From an uncultured Rhodobiaceae bacterium (GTDB taxonomy: Bacteria > Pseudomonadota > Alphaproteobacteria > Parvibaculales > Parvibaculaceae), in contig CAJXOU010000002.1 of NCBI GenBank assembly GCA_913057645.1, positions 1 through 64,000 on the forward strand: a stretch of DNA of 64,000 bases, in the 5' to 3' direction. Position 1 is the stretch's first letter; every line of letters begins with the position of its first letter. Below are positions 25,930 through 34,958 of this stretch, piece after piece. The translations under genes and the position numbers were made by a program. Below the pieces are notes generated by a model. It was not told the origin of the DNA. It saw nothing but the letters and a program-made list of their open reading frames with translations, and searched no databases.

Positions 25930-27333
25930 CGCCGATCTTCCGCCTAAAGAAGACTGGGCCAGAGCAAGCCCCATAATGAAGGCGTAAAGAACGGCGACAG
26001 CGGGAATCTGCAGGCTGAAATCGACCAGCGCGTGAAGACCCACAAGAAGCGTTGAGGCGACGCCGAGGGCTGGAAAGCTCTTGTGACGTTTGCGGGCGCG
26101 CACTCCAAGAAAGGCCCTGCGCGCAAGCAGGAAGATAGCCAGGTTGAGGGCAATTGCCGCGGGGAGCCCAAGCTCCAGCGCGTTCTCGAGATAGGTATTG
26201 TGGGCCTTTTCCCAGATCGCGAAGATGTTCTCATCGCTTACGCGGTAGGCCTCAATCGCCTGGCCATATGTGCCAAAGCCCGTGCCCGTCAGCGGTGCCG
26301 TTCGGATGGCGTCGATCGTGGTTGCAAACAGCGTGCTCCGGAGATTGGTCTCGAAAGACAGCCCCTGACGCTCCAGCCGGTCGAGGAAGTTACCGCCTCC
26401 CGCCACAATTGCGATGCCGAGCACGACAAGTACGACGAAGCCGATCGATCGCTTTTGTGAGCCACCCCGGCCGGGAAGCTGAAGAAGCACGAGCGCGCCA
26501 AGTGCAAAAAGCGAGGCGAATATGCCGCCCCGCGAAGTCGTCAGAAATAGGGCAAGTGCAATTGTGAGAACGGCACCGGTGAGAAGACCCGACTGAAAGA
26601 CCATATGCTCGATGACCAGGACCAGCTTTCGGCGGAACGGGCGTTCCAGCGCGAGAAGGTGACGGATGCGCTCCAGGAACAGAGATACGGCAGCAAGAAG
26701 TGTCAACCCTGCGAAGGTCGCGAAGGAGTTGCGGTTGACGAAGCTGGATGTAAGGGAGTCGGCCGGTCTTGCGCCGATGTTGCCAAGAAGCCAGTCCTGC
26801 CCCCCGAAAAACGCGAACAGGCCGTAGAGGGAGGTGGCAGCGCCCACAATGATGATCGCTGCCCGCGCTTGAGCTGCGCGCGTCGGATCGCGTGCCAGGT
26901 GGAGGGTAAGCCAGAAGAGGCCGGCATAGGCCATGAGCCGCAGGGCGCCGTCGAGCGTTGCCGCCGGATTGATGCTCACCGACGGGCGGAGCGGCATGGC
27001 GATCGCGCGGGCGGCCTCTTCCCAAAGGGGGTCGGCCCATGAGTGAACCATGCCGGCAAGCGGCATCCATTGCAGGAAAATCCAGACAAGAACCAGGCCG
27101 TAAAGCAAGGCCGGTGCGGTCAGTTGCAGGAGCTGGCTTTTCCTGAGGGTGATGGCGCCTTTGGCGTGTGCTGCATATGCTGACCAGGCAACCAGCAGGA
27201 GCCCTGTGGCGACCAGTAGCAAAGCCGATGGAAGAGGGCGGTTGCTTCCCAGCGGGAGAGGCGCGAGCGCAATGATGGCCAGGACGCCCCAGAATATCCA
27301 TCGCGGTGCATGGGACGACGCAGCAGAAAGCAT
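25912..27333 (-). CDS. O-antigen ligase/polymerase family membrane protein (Wzy_C)
   Basis: 473 residues from the ATG at 27333; upstream in-frame starts lack a ribosome-binding site. About 11-12 membrane helices are evident, with a large periplasmic loop holding GTGFGTYGQAIEAYR and KAHNTYLENALELGLPAA, the signature of the Wzy_C O-antigen ligase superfamily. FVNRNSFATFAG, also typical, precedes it. It either polymerises repeat units or transfers polymer to an acceptor. It is the only leftward gene of this core block, and a second, unrelated-looking polymerase is at 44814. Confidence 0.85.
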   Translation of the reverse strand: MLSAASSHAPRWIFWGVLAIIALAPLPLGSNRPLPSALLLVATGLLLVAWSAYAAHAKGAITLRKSQLLQLTAPALLYGLVLVWIFLQWMPLAGMVHSWADPLWEEAARAIAMPLRPSVSINPAATLDGALRLMAYAGLFWLTLHLARDPTRAAQARAAIIIVGAATSLYGLFAFFGGQDWLLGNIGARPADSLTSSFVNRNSFATFAGLTLLAAVSLFLERIRHLLALERPFRRKLVLVIEHMVFQSGLLTGAVLTIALALFLTTSRGGIFASLFALGALVLLQLPGRGGSQKRSIGFVVLVVLGIAIVAGGGNFLDRLERQGLSFETNLRSTLFATTIDAIRTAPLTGTGFGTYGQAIEAYRVSDENIFAIWEKAHNTYLENALELGLPAAIALNLAIFLLARRAFLGVRARKRHKSFPALGVASTLLVGLHALVDFSLQIPAVAVLYAFIMGLALAQSSLGGRSASSTET

Positions 27334-27537
27334 GGGATGAGAAACCTTTGGAAACCGTTGGGTGACCGGCCTGAATTGGCGCATAATTTGATATCGGCAG
27401 AACCAAGCTCGGCGGATCATGATACCCGGAACGGGTACCCTGCGGTGGGACGCGCGAGGGGTAATCCTGCACAATTGTTAAAATAGAGAAGGTGCGTTCT
27501 ATAGGCGACCGTCTTTATGTCGTGTGGGCGTTGTTAA

Positions 27538-27598
27538 TCATGAAGCCGGAAACTCGCAACTCAAGGGCTTGAGGCATGTCTCTATTGTTGCTTCATGA
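27538..27598. other. Nested inverted repeats upstream of the antiterminator gene
   Basis: Outer arms TCATGAAGC (27538-27546) and GCTTCATGA (27590-27598) are perfect over 9 bp, and centred between them is the perfect palindrome CTCAAGggCTTGAG (27560-27573). This lies in the 471-base gap 27334-27804, which otherwise shows no supported gene. It could be an operator or a leader RNA structure for the RfaH/NusG-like gene. Confidence 0.5.
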
Positions 27599-27804
27599 TG
27601 CACTGCACCGTAATTTTCTAGGTCAGACAGATGCCCTTGGGGGGAAAGTTGAGTTGGGTCGCGAAGACACGCAGCGCGGGGCGGGGTCCACGTGATGGAT
27701 CGACCACTGCGCCATCATCCGATGCTCGGAGGGGTGTGCTAACGCTCGGCGATGAACACTGTTCAATCGGTGTCCGCGGCGATGCTCTCTCTAGTGATGG
27801 CGGC

Positions 27805-28317
27805 ATGCTGCAGCGCCACGCGGCGGGGCCGCGGTGGTATGCGGTGGCGACTAAGCTTGGCCAGGAATTGGTGGCCGCACGCCATCTGACCCGCCAAGGT
27901 TTTGAACCTTTCACTCCTTCGCTCGTCAAGACTGTCCGTCATGCGCGCCGACGTATCGAGCGACGCGTGGCTCTCTTCCCGGGCTATCTTTTCGTGCGTC
28001 TCGACATAGAGCACTGCGCCTGGCGGTCCGTCAACGGAACGCTGGGTGTGCGCTCCCTGGTCATGGCGGGTGAGCGGCCTTTAGCCGCGCCTTGTGGTCT
28101 TGTCGAAAGCTTCATTGAGTTGTCAGACAAGTCCGGTCTCATCGAGGCGAAATTGGAGACAGGGCAGCGCGTCGAAGTGTTGTCGGGACCCTTTGCAACT
28201 TTGGTTGGGACTGTTGAGCGCCTTGATGTGAAGGGGCGTGCACACGTACTTCTGCGTCTTCTGAATGGTGAAAGCGCGGTTGCCATGGATTCTTCGGTGC
28301 TCTGGCCTGCGGCTTGA
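27805..28317 (+). CDS. RfaH/NusG-like transcription antiterminator
   Basis: 170 residues from the ATG at 27805, chosen because NusG-type proteins begin close to the WYAVATKLGQE strand; the frame is open 58 codons further. The NGN domain (RWYAVATKLGQELVAARHLTRQGFEPFTP, then LFPGYLFVRLD) is followed by a C-terminal KOW-type segment (GPFATLVGTVERLD). Paralogues of this kind bind RNA polymerase at ops sites and let long polysaccharide operons be read through. It sits directly before such an operon, and an ops-like element lies 77 bases after its stop. Confidence 0.88.
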   Translation: MLQRHAAGPRWYAVATKLGQELVAARHLTRQGFEPFTPSLVKTVRHARRRIERRVALFPGYLFVRLDIEHCAWRSVNGTLGVRSLVMAGERPLAAPCGLVESFIELSDKSGLIEAKLETGQRVEVLSGPFATLVGTVERLDVKGRAHVLLRLLNGESAVAMDSSVLWPAA

Positions 28318-28371
28318 GCACCAAAAAAGGCGGGTTGCAGTTTGTTGCAGCGCGCATGACGAGAATTCGCT

Positions 28372-28401
28372 CGAGGGTGTTTCACCCTCGGGTGCGGTAG
28401 C
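28372..28401 (+). promoter_or_regulatory. Attenuator-like hairpin followed by ops/JUMPstart-like element
   Basis: CGAGGGTG (28372-28379), a 3-base loop and CACCCTCG (28383-28390) make a perfect 8-bp GC-rich stem. Four bases later GCGGTAGC (28394-28401) matches the conserved core of the enterobacterial ops element GGCGGTAGC. It lies 89 bases before the first gene of the long polysaccharide operon and just after the RfaH-like gene. The match is by eye. Confidence 0.6.
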
Positions 28402-28489
28402 AATGGATGGTTCCTGCAATATTCATTCATTTGGTGGCCGGACATTGTCCTGTCCGATCCGTCTCGCGCATTGGGAGTGAATTGAGCTG

Positions 28490-29767
28490 ATGAATCTTGC
28501 TGACAAGCGAATTGCGGTGATCGGCCTAGGATACGTCGGGCTGCCGCTTGCAATTGAATTTGGCAAGAAGCGTCCCGTGACCGGTTTTGACATCCGGCCG
28601 GAGCGGATTGCCGAACTCCGGCGGGGCGAAGACAGCACACGGGAAGTAGGGCCTGAGGATTTCGCGGCGGCGCGCCAGGCAAGCTATTCGAGCGATGCGG
28701 CGGATCTTTCCGAATGCGACATTTTCATCGTCACCGTGCCGACGCCGATAGACCGGGCCAATCGTCCCGATCTAACGCCGATGATCCGTGCGTCGGAAAA
28801 CGTGGGCAAGGCGATGCGCCGCGGCGCCGTCGTGATCTATGAATCGACCGTCTATCCCGGCTGCACACGCGAGGTTTGCGTGCCGATCCTCGAGAAGCTG
28901 TCGGGCCTGAAGCTCAACGAGGGCTTCCATGCTGGCTACAGCCCGGAGCGCATCAACCCGGGCGACAAGGAACACCGGCTGCCGAGCATCATGAAGGTGA
29001 CCAGCGGCTCGACGCCGGAAGCCGCCAGCGCAATAGATGCGCTTTACGCCAGCATCATCACCGCGGGGACTCACAAGGCGCCCTCGATCGAGGTGGCCGA
29101 GGCGGCCAAGGTCATCGAGAACACGCAGCGCGATCTCAACATAGCGCTGATGAACGAACTGGCGGTGATTTTCAACCGGCTCGGCATCGATACACATGAT
29201 GTGCTGGCGGCGGCCGAGACCAAATGGAATTTTCTGCGCTTTCGCCCTGGGCTTGTGGGCGGCCACTGCATCGGCGTTGATCCCTATTATCTGACGCACA
29301 AGGCACAGGAGGCAGGCTATCACCCGGAGGTGATTCTGGCTGGTCGCCGAATCAATGATGGCATGGGCCAGTTTGTGGCTGACTGCATGGCGCGGCTGAT
29401 GATGAAGGCCGGCCAGCCTGTGGTGGGCAGCCGCATTCTGGTAATGGGCATGACCTTCAAGGAGAACTGCCCCGATCTGCGCAATTCGAAGGTTATCGAC
29501 ATATTGAAAGGCCTGAAGGAGTTTAATGCCACGGTCGATGTCTGGGACCCATGGATCGACACGGACGAATGCCACGAGGAATTCGGCATCGACTGCCTCA
29601 GCGCGGTGCCTACAGCCGGGCATTATGACGGTGTCGTCGTCGCGGTCGCGCATCGCGAATTCGTTGAATTGGGGGCGTCCGGCATCCGCACTTTCGCAAA
29701 ACAAGGCGCGGTGCTTTACGATGTGAAGGGCATATTTCCCAAACACGAAACAGACGGTCGTCTCTGA
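28490..29767 (+). CDS. UDP-N-acetylhexosamine 6-dehydrogenase (TviB/WbpO type)
   Basis: 425 residues, the TviB length. The NAD site GLGYVG is at 12-17 and the catalytic cysteine is C260 in [12 protein letters not shown]. The [16 protein letters not shown] segment is typical of the UDP-GlcNAc/GalNAc dehydrogenase branch and not of UDP-glucose dehydrogenase, which is separately present at 57531. It makes a UDP-N-acetylhexosaminuronate. The stop overlaps the next ATG by one base, so the product probably feeds the following epimerase. Confidence 0.88.
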   Translation: MNLADKRIAVIGLGYVGLPLAIEFGKKRPVTGFDIRPERIAELRRGEDSTREVGPEDFAAARQASYSSDAADLSECDIFIVTVPTPIDRANRPDLTPMIRASENVGKAMRRGAVVIYESTVYPGCTREVCVPILEKLSGLKLNEGFHAGYSPERINPGDKEHRLPSIMKVTSGSTPEAASAIDALYASIITAGTHKAPSIEVAEAAKVIENTQRDLNIALMNELAVIFNRLGIDTHDVLAAAETKWNFLRFRPGLVGGHCIGVDPYYLTHKAQEAGYHPEVILAGRRINDGMGQFVADCMARLMMKAGQPVVGSRILVMGMTFKENCPDLRNSKVIDILKGLKEFNATVDVWDPWIDTDECHEEFGIDCLSAVPTAGHYDGVVVAVAHREFVELGASGIRTFAKQGAVLYDVKGIFPKHETDGRL

Positions 29768-30786
29768 TGAAACATCTGGTGACCGGCAATGCCGGCTTTA
29801 TCGGTTTTCATGTGGCAAAAAGGCTTCTGGAGCGGGGCGACGCTGTTGTCGGCGTTGACGTCGTCAATGATTATTATGACCCGGCGCTGAAGGAAGCGCG
29901 GCTGAAAATCCTCGAAGAGACCGCGCGGCAAACGGGCGCGCCCTACAGCTTCATCCGCCGGAACCTTGCGGATCGCGATGCTGTCGAACAATGTTTCGCC
30001 GAGCATCGCTTCGACCGTGTGATCCATCTGGCCGCCCAGGCCGGCGTGCGCTACTCGCTGGAAAATCCGCATGCCTACGTGGAGAGCAACATCGTTGCCT
30101 TCACCAACATGCTCGAGAGCTGCCGGCACGGGCAGGTCGCCCATCTGACTTATGCGTCGACCTCGAGTGTCTATGGCGCCAACACCAAAATGCCCTTCTC
30201 GGAACATCAGGGCGTCGATCACCCGCTGCAATTCTATGCGGCCACCAAGCGTGCCAATGAGCTGATGGCGCACAGCTACAGCCATCTCTATCGTCTGCCG
30301 ACAACGGGCTTACGCTTCTTCACCGTTTACGGCCCCTGGGGTCGGCCCGACATGGCGCTCTTTCTGTTCACGAAAAGCATTCTGGCGGGCGAATCCATCA
30401 AGGTGTTCAACAAGGGAAACCACACGCGTGACTTCACCTATGTCGACGATATTGTGGAAGGTGTATTGCGCAGCAGCGATCAGGCAGCGACGGCCGATCC
30501 GGCATGGGACAGTGATGTGCCCGATCCGGCGACAAGCAATGCACCGTTCCGGATATTCAACATCGGCAACAACAACCCGCTGAAGCTTTCGGCCTATATC
30601 GAAGCGCTGGAAAAGGCGCTTGGGAAGAAGGCCATCCAGGAGCTGTTGCCGCTGCAGCCGGGTGATGTCCCGGACACCTATGCCGATGTCAGCCTGTTGC
30701 AGGCGCAGGTCGGCTACACGCCGGCAACGACGGTTGAGGAAGGTGTTGGGAAGTTCGTGTCTTGGTACTTTGCGCATTATGAGTAG
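29767..30786 (+). CDS. UDP-glucuronate 4-epimerase-like NAD-dependent epimerase
   Basis: 339-residue extended short-chain dehydrogenase. NAD-binding GNAGFIG is at 7-13, the active-site serine region is STSSVYG at 131-137 and YAATK gives the Tyr157/Lys161 pair. [16 protein letters not shown] is characteristic of UDP-glucuronate/galacturonate 4-epimerases (LspL, Cap1J). Its overlap with the preceding TviB-like dehydrogenase means that a UDP-N-acetylglucosaminuronate substrate, as for TviC, is also possible. UDP-glucuronate would come from ugd at 57531. Confidence 0.85.
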   Translation: MKHLVTGNAGFIGFHVAKRLLERGDAVVGVDVVNDYYDPALKEARLKILEETARQTGAPYSFIRRNLADRDAVEQCFAEHRFDRVIHLAAQAGVRYSLENPHAYVESNIVAFTNMLESCRHGQVAHLTYASTSSVYGANTKMPFSEHQGVDHPLQFYAATKRANELMAHSYSHLYRLPTTGLRFFTVYGPWGRPDMALFLFTKSILAGESIKVFNKGNHTRDFTYVDDIVEGVLRSSDQAATADPAWDSDVPDPATSNAPFRIFNIGNNNPLKLSAYIEALEKALGKKAIQELLPLQPGDVPDTYADVSLLQAQVGYTPATTVEEGVGKFVSWYFAHYE

Positions 30787-31141
30787 CGGCGGACGACCAA
30801 TCGTCTATGAATTCGTGATCGGTAGATCAGGTCAGTACGACTTTCGTCGCTATCGGACTAGGCTGATTTGCAAGTTGGATTACGCGCGCTTCCGAGCAAG
30901 CTGAGATCATCATGTTTGAGTCAGTTGGTGAATGCTTATCCAAAACGAAGCCGACTAGAAACCTGCCCAAACGAACCAATTCAGGTCAGCCGCATACGGT
31001 GGGTTTAGATTGGATATCGAGAAGCAGCACTAAGAACCACGGCGCTGCGCCGAGAAGATTGGCTAATGTTTCGTGTATCTCTGATGTCGTAGATCAAGAT
31101 CAACGCGGGAAAGTCAGGCAACAGGCAGAGATAGAGAGAAC
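30787..31141. other. 355-base gap before gmd, no supported gene
   Basis: More AT-rich than its surroundings. A short open frame at 30912-31148 has no ribosome-binding site, no recognisable protein features and runs into the gmd start, so it is not called. The composition change marks the left edge of a probably exchanged gene block. Confidence 0.5.
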
Positions 31142-32200
31142 ATGGTGAAGAAGGCTTTGATTACCGGGATTACTGGTCAAGACGGGGCCTATATGGCCGA
31201 GCTCCTGATTTCCAAAGGATATGAGGTGCATGGAATCAAACGGCGCTCGTCGATGTTTAACACCGGACGAATCGACCATTTATTCAAGGACCCTCACGAA
31301 GACGATGTGCCAATGCTTCTGCATCATGGTGACATGACAGATTCAACAAACTTGATCCGTCTGGTCCAATCGATCGAGCCTGACGAGATTTACAATCTCG
31401 CGGCACAAAGCCATGTCTTTGTGAGTTTCGAGACTCCTGAATATACGGCGAATGCTGACGCGCTTGGTACGCTGCGACTTCTCGAGGCAATCCGTATTCT
31501 CGGGCTCGAAGAGAAAACGCGCCTCTATCAGGCATCGACATCTGAGCTGTACGGGAAAGTTGCGGAGACACCTCAAAATGAGAAGACACCATTTTATCCG
31601 CGCAGCCCATACGCCGCTGCCAAGCTCTACGCCTACTGGATCGTCGTGAACTATCGTGAGGCCTATGGAATGCATGCCTCGAACGGGATCCTATTCAATC
31701 ATGAAAGCCCCATACGAGGTGAAACCTTCGTTACCCGGAAGATTACTCGTGCGGCGGCGGCGATACATCTCGGCCTGCAGGATACACTCTTCATAGGTAA
31801 CCTTGACGCAAAGCGAGATTGGGGGCATGCGCGGGATTATGTCGAAGGTATGTGGCGTATTTTGCAGCAGGACAAACCAGATGACTATGTTCTCGCAACT
31901 GGCGAGTGTTACTCTGTGAGGGAGTTTCTCGAGATTGCCTTTCGTCTTGTTGGAATCGAGATCGTCTGGGAAGGTGCGGGCGAGAACGAGCGTGGGCGCG
32001 ACCGCGAGACCGGCAAGATAGTCGTTCAAGTTAGTGCAGAGTATTTCCGGCCAACCGAAGTAGATCTGCTTCTGGGCGACGCTTCCAAAGCCATGCGCGA
32101 ATTAGACTGGAAACCCAAGACGACATTTGCTGAGCTTATTGAGGAGATGGTGATCTCGGATCTCAATCTCTACCGCAGCAATACGGAAGGAAGGATGTAA
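31142..32200 (+). CDS. gmd: GDP-mannose 4,6-dehydratase
   Basis: 352 residues, full length. TGITGQDG at 8-15 is the nucleotide-binding loop, STSELYG at 132-138 gives the catalytic Thr and Glu, and YAAAK holds Tyr157/Lys161. [19 protein letters not shown] and [17 protein letters not shown] are Gmd hallmarks. It makes GDP-4-keto-6-deoxymannose, the precursor for the aminotransferase two genes downstream. The stop overlaps the next ATG by one base. A decayed and a second gmd-like copy lie at 62608 and 63076. Confidence 0.95.
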   Translation: MVKKALITGITGQDGAYMAELLISKGYEVHGIKRRSSMFNTGRIDHLFKDPHEDDVPMLLHHGDMTDSTNLIRLVQSIEPDEIYNLAAQSHVFVSFETPEYTANADALGTLRLLEAIRILGLEEKTRLYQASTSELYGKVAETPQNEKTPFYPRSPYAAAKLYAYWIVVNYREAYGMHASNGILFNHESPIRGETFVTRKITRAAAAIHLGLQDTLFIGNLDAKRDWGHARDYVEGMWRILQQDKPDDYVLATGECYSVREFLEIAFRLVGIEIVWEGAGENERGRDRETGKIVVQVSAEYFRPTEVDLLLGDASKAMRELDWKPKTTFAELIEEMVISDLNLYRSNTEGRM

Positions 32201-32631
32201 TGCGTACGGAAGATCTCCGGGTCCGCAAGGTGACTGATGGCGACCTTCTGATTGCGCAGGTTTTCAATTTCAGCCAGCCTGGACCGGTGATCTTTCCCAC
32301 GCCCGATAGTGCTGAAATGCAGTGCGGCTTTGGCTGGGTCGATTCGGAGAGGCTGGTGCCACCACATGTGCACAACAGGATTCCGCGACAGACGCACAAT
32401 ACCTCCGAGTTTATCTACGTGATAGACGGTAGCATGGACGTCGTTTTCCTGAACCCTGAAGGGGCTGTTGTCGATCGAGCACATGTCGGTTCGAGGCAGG
32501 GCTTTCTGCAATTCGTCGGCGGTCACAAAATTACCATTGCTGCCGGCACAAATTATCTAGAGCTCAAGCAAGGCCCCTACTTCAGTCACAAGAAAGACAA
32601 GACCATTCTTTCCAGCGATCCGAGCTTGTAA
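32200..32631 (+). CDS. Cupin-fold protein, probable sugar-modifying accessory
   Basis: 143 residues with a single cupin barrel: PPHVHNRIPRQTHNTSEFIYVIDGSMDVVFL carries the metal-binding histidines and glutamate of cupin motif 1, and a weaker second motif follows around FVGGHKITIAAG. Cotranscribed with gmd by a 1-base overlap and followed by the aminotransferase. It may be an isomerase or epimerase acting on the GDP-keto sugar, or a binding protein; the sequence does not decide. Confidence 0.75.
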   Translation: MRTEDLRVRKVTDGDLLIAQVFNFSQPGPVIFPTPDSAEMQCGFGWVDSERLVPPHVHNRIPRQTHNTSEFIYVIDGSMDVVFLNPEGAVVDRAHVGSRQGFLQFVGGHKITIAAGTNYLELKQGPYFSHKKDKTILSSDPSL

Positions 32632-32667
32632 GTTCAGACTTTTGGTTAATTTTTACAGGAATTGATC

Positions 32668-33780
32668 ATGGTGTCGTCGATACCCGTTTCCGAGCCTTGC
32701 CTTGTTGGGCGTGAGCTGGAACTTGTCTCCGATGCAGTGCGCTCCGGCTGGGTATCGTCCGCGGGACCTTATATCGACAAGTTCGAAAAGAACTTCGCCG
32801 CTTATCATGGCGTCAAGCATTGTGTCGCGCTAGCCAATGGTACAGCCGCGCTCGAGGTCTCGCTTCATGCGATCGGTGTCAAGCCGGGTGACGAGGTTAT
32901 CATTCCTTCCTTTACGATCATATCGCTGGCGCTTGCAGTTTTGCGGCTAGGTGCGATCCCTCGTCTGGTCGACGTGGATCCGGACAATTGGAATTTAACG
33001 GCAGAGGGCGTTCAGGCGGCTCTTTCGGACAAGACCCGCGCCGTTATCGTGGTGCACGGATTCGGTCATCCTGCCGATATGGATCCAATCCTCGAATTGG
33101 CGCGCGTGCATGACATCAAGGTGATCGAGGACGCCGCCGAGAGCATCGGCAGTCGCTACAAGGGGCGGCTTTGCGGGACGATGGGAGACGTTGGGTCGTT
33201 CTCGCTCTATGCCAACAAATTGATCACCACAGGAGAGGGCGGTTGTATCACCACCAACGATGACGAGATTGCAAGGAAAGCGAGAGGCTACATCAACCTC
33301 TATTTCGGTCGCGAGGAGCGATTTTCTCACGAGGGGCTTGGTTACAACTTTCGCATGACCAACGTTCAGGCGGCGCTTGGTTGCGCGCAGCTGGAGCAAA
33401 TCGACTACTTTGCCGCGCGCAAGAAGCAAATCGGCGGCTGGTATCGGGATGCGCTGGCTGGGTGTGATACAGTAGATTTCCAGGCGACGGTGGGGCCAGT
33501 CGATCATGTCTATTGGATGTATTGCGTCGTTTTGCGCAGCCATGTCGAAATGACTGCGATGTCGGCCATGGCGTATCTAGGTGAACGCGGTATCGGAACG
33601 CGAAACCTGTTCAAAGGGTTGCACACGCAGGTCCCCCTTCAGCCTTATCTGGTCCACACTGATAAACATTTCTCGGTAACCGAGCGACTTTACGGTCGGG
33701 GCTTTTATGTGCCTTCGGCCGTGACGCTTACCAAGGATAATGTGATGACTGTAGTGGACGTGTTGAACGAACTGCGTTGA
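32668..33780 (+). CDS. per: DegT/DnrJ/EryC1 aminotransferase, probable GDP-perosamine synthase
   Basis: 370 residues from an ATG with CAGGA 7 bases upstream. PLP-lysine is K184 in YANKLITTGEGG, the cofactor aspartate is D156 in VIEDAAESIG, and PSFTIISLALAVLRLGAIPRLVDVDP is the standard substrate loop region. The HPADMDPI and ITTGEGG segments fit perosamine synthases, and the adjacent gmd supplies their GDP-4-keto-6-deoxymannose substrate. It would make GDP-4-amino-4,6-dideoxymannose. A decayed 5' copy of a close homologue lies at 43127. Confidence 0.85.
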   Translation: MVSSIPVSEPCLVGRELELVSDAVRSGWVSSAGPYIDKFEKNFAAYHGVKHCVALANGTAALEVSLHAIGVKPGDEVIIPSFTIISLALAVLRLGAIPRLVDVDPDNWNLTAEGVQAALSDKTRAVIVVHGFGHPADMDPILELARVHDIKVIEDAAESIGSRYKGRLCGTMGDVGSFSLYANKLITTGEGGCITTNDDEIARKARGYINLYFGREERFSHEGLGYNFRMTNVQAALGCAQLEQIDYFAARKKQIGGWYRDALAGCDTVDFQATVGPVDHVYWMYCVVLRSHVEMTAMSAMAYLGERGIGTRNLFKGLHTQVPLQPYLVHTDKHFSVTERLYGRGFYVPSAVTLTKDNVMTVVDVLNELR

Positions 33781-34958
33781 TGGCTGCAGTTCTTTTCTAC
33801 AAGCGGCTCATCACGCTGGGCGGAGCCGAGGTGCTGTTGGGACAGCACTACGCGTATCTGAAAGCGTGCGGCGAGGACGTGACCGTGATCTGCTTTGAAG
33901 AAGCAGATCTGGAGCGAATTGAGATTGCGCCTGGCGATCTGAAGGTTGTGCCTGGTCGAGGGACGGCCGCGCAGGTGCGACAGCTTGCCCGGATATTGGC
34001 GGTGCAGCGGGGGGCGAGCATGTTCTGTCATTCAGGGCATATCGAATTTGGAGTAGCCGCCCGTCTTGCAGCAGTGCGTTATGCGGTCTTCCTGCACCAG
34101 CCGACGACGATGTCATTCAACGAATCCGACAAGTTCGCACTGCGCTATTGGCCTCGCTACAGGGCCTTTGCGAGACGTAATTCGATGTTTGATCGACTTT
34201 GCAAACAGCGAAACGAAATGTCGATATTTCAGCATATCTACGTCAATGCGCGCTCCTGTGTTTCTCAGATGGTGCTAAGGCGGGCCGATGCGCTCTTCGT
34301 ACTTTCTAAATATGCTGTGCGCGAAAAGGCCGAGATCTTCGGGCTGAAGACCATCTGCCTTGCCGGAGCGATCACGCCTGAACGGGTGTCGGCACTGACG
34401 AGCAAACCCGAAGTGCGCTCAGTGTTCGAACCCATCGAACTGGTCTCGGTATCGCGTATCGACGAGAACAAGCGCATTGAGACCCTTCTTCATGCCGTGG
34501 CCGCGCTCAAGGCGCGCGGTCGCACGGTGCGGCTGCGACTGGGGGGCAAGGGGCGCGCGACCGACGCGCTCAAGGGCTTGGCGATCGAGCGCGACGTGGC
34601 CGATTGCGTAGAGTTTCTGGGCTTCGTGCCGGAAGCCGACATTCCGGCGCTCTACGAGAGCATGGATCTCTTCGTCACGATCGACTGGGCCGATTATCGC
34701 ATCACCACCTACGAGGTGCTGGCCGAAAACCGTCGCGTGATTGTGTCGGATGATACAGATGCCGATCCGGATCTTTTGGGCTCGGGCTATTTCTTTGTCT
34801 CTGCACCCGATGGGGAGGCGCTGGCTGACACGATTGAACGTGCACTCAACACGCCGGTGGTCTGGGACCGGGTGCGGCTGGCGAAGTATCTTTTGAATTT
34901 TACCTGGCCAGTTTACTTCGACCAAATAGGCAAGGCGCTGAAGGCCCATGCTGCGTGA
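33780..34958 (+). CDS. GT4-type glycosyltransferase
   Basis: 392 residues starting at the ATG that overlaps the previous stop by one base. The GT-B fold shows an N-terminal KRLITLGGAEVLLGQHYAYL acceptor-side segment. The donor domain begins at LVSVSRIDENKRIETLLHAVAALK and holds VEFLGFVPEADIPALYESMDLFV, followed by the TYEVLAENR region in place of the usual E-x7-E. It should add a sugar to the lipid-linked repeat unit; the sugar cannot be told. Its 3' end overlaps the CapK-like gene. Confidence 0.85.
   Translation: MAAVLFYKRLITLGGAEVLLGQHYAYLKACGEDVTVICFEEADLERIEIAPGDLKVVPGRGTAAQVRQLARILAVQRGASMFCHSGHIEFGVAARLAAVRYAVFLHQPTTMSFNESDKFALRYWPRYRAFARRNSMFDRLCKQRNEMSIFQHIYVNARSCVSQMVLRRADALFVLSKYAVREKAEIFGLKTICLAGAITPERVSALTSKPEVRSVFEPIELVSVSRIDENKRIETLLHAVAALKARGRTVRLRLGGKGRATDALKGLAIERDVADCVEFLGFVPEADIPALYESMDLFVTIDWADYRITTYEVLAENRRVIVSDDTDADPDLLGSGYFFVSAPDGEALADTIERALNTPVVWDRVRLAKYLLNFTWPVYFDQIGKALKAHAA

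Noticed and set aside
30912..31148. 78-codon frame before gmd
   Set aside because: No ribosome-binding site, no homology I recognise, and it runs into the gmd start.
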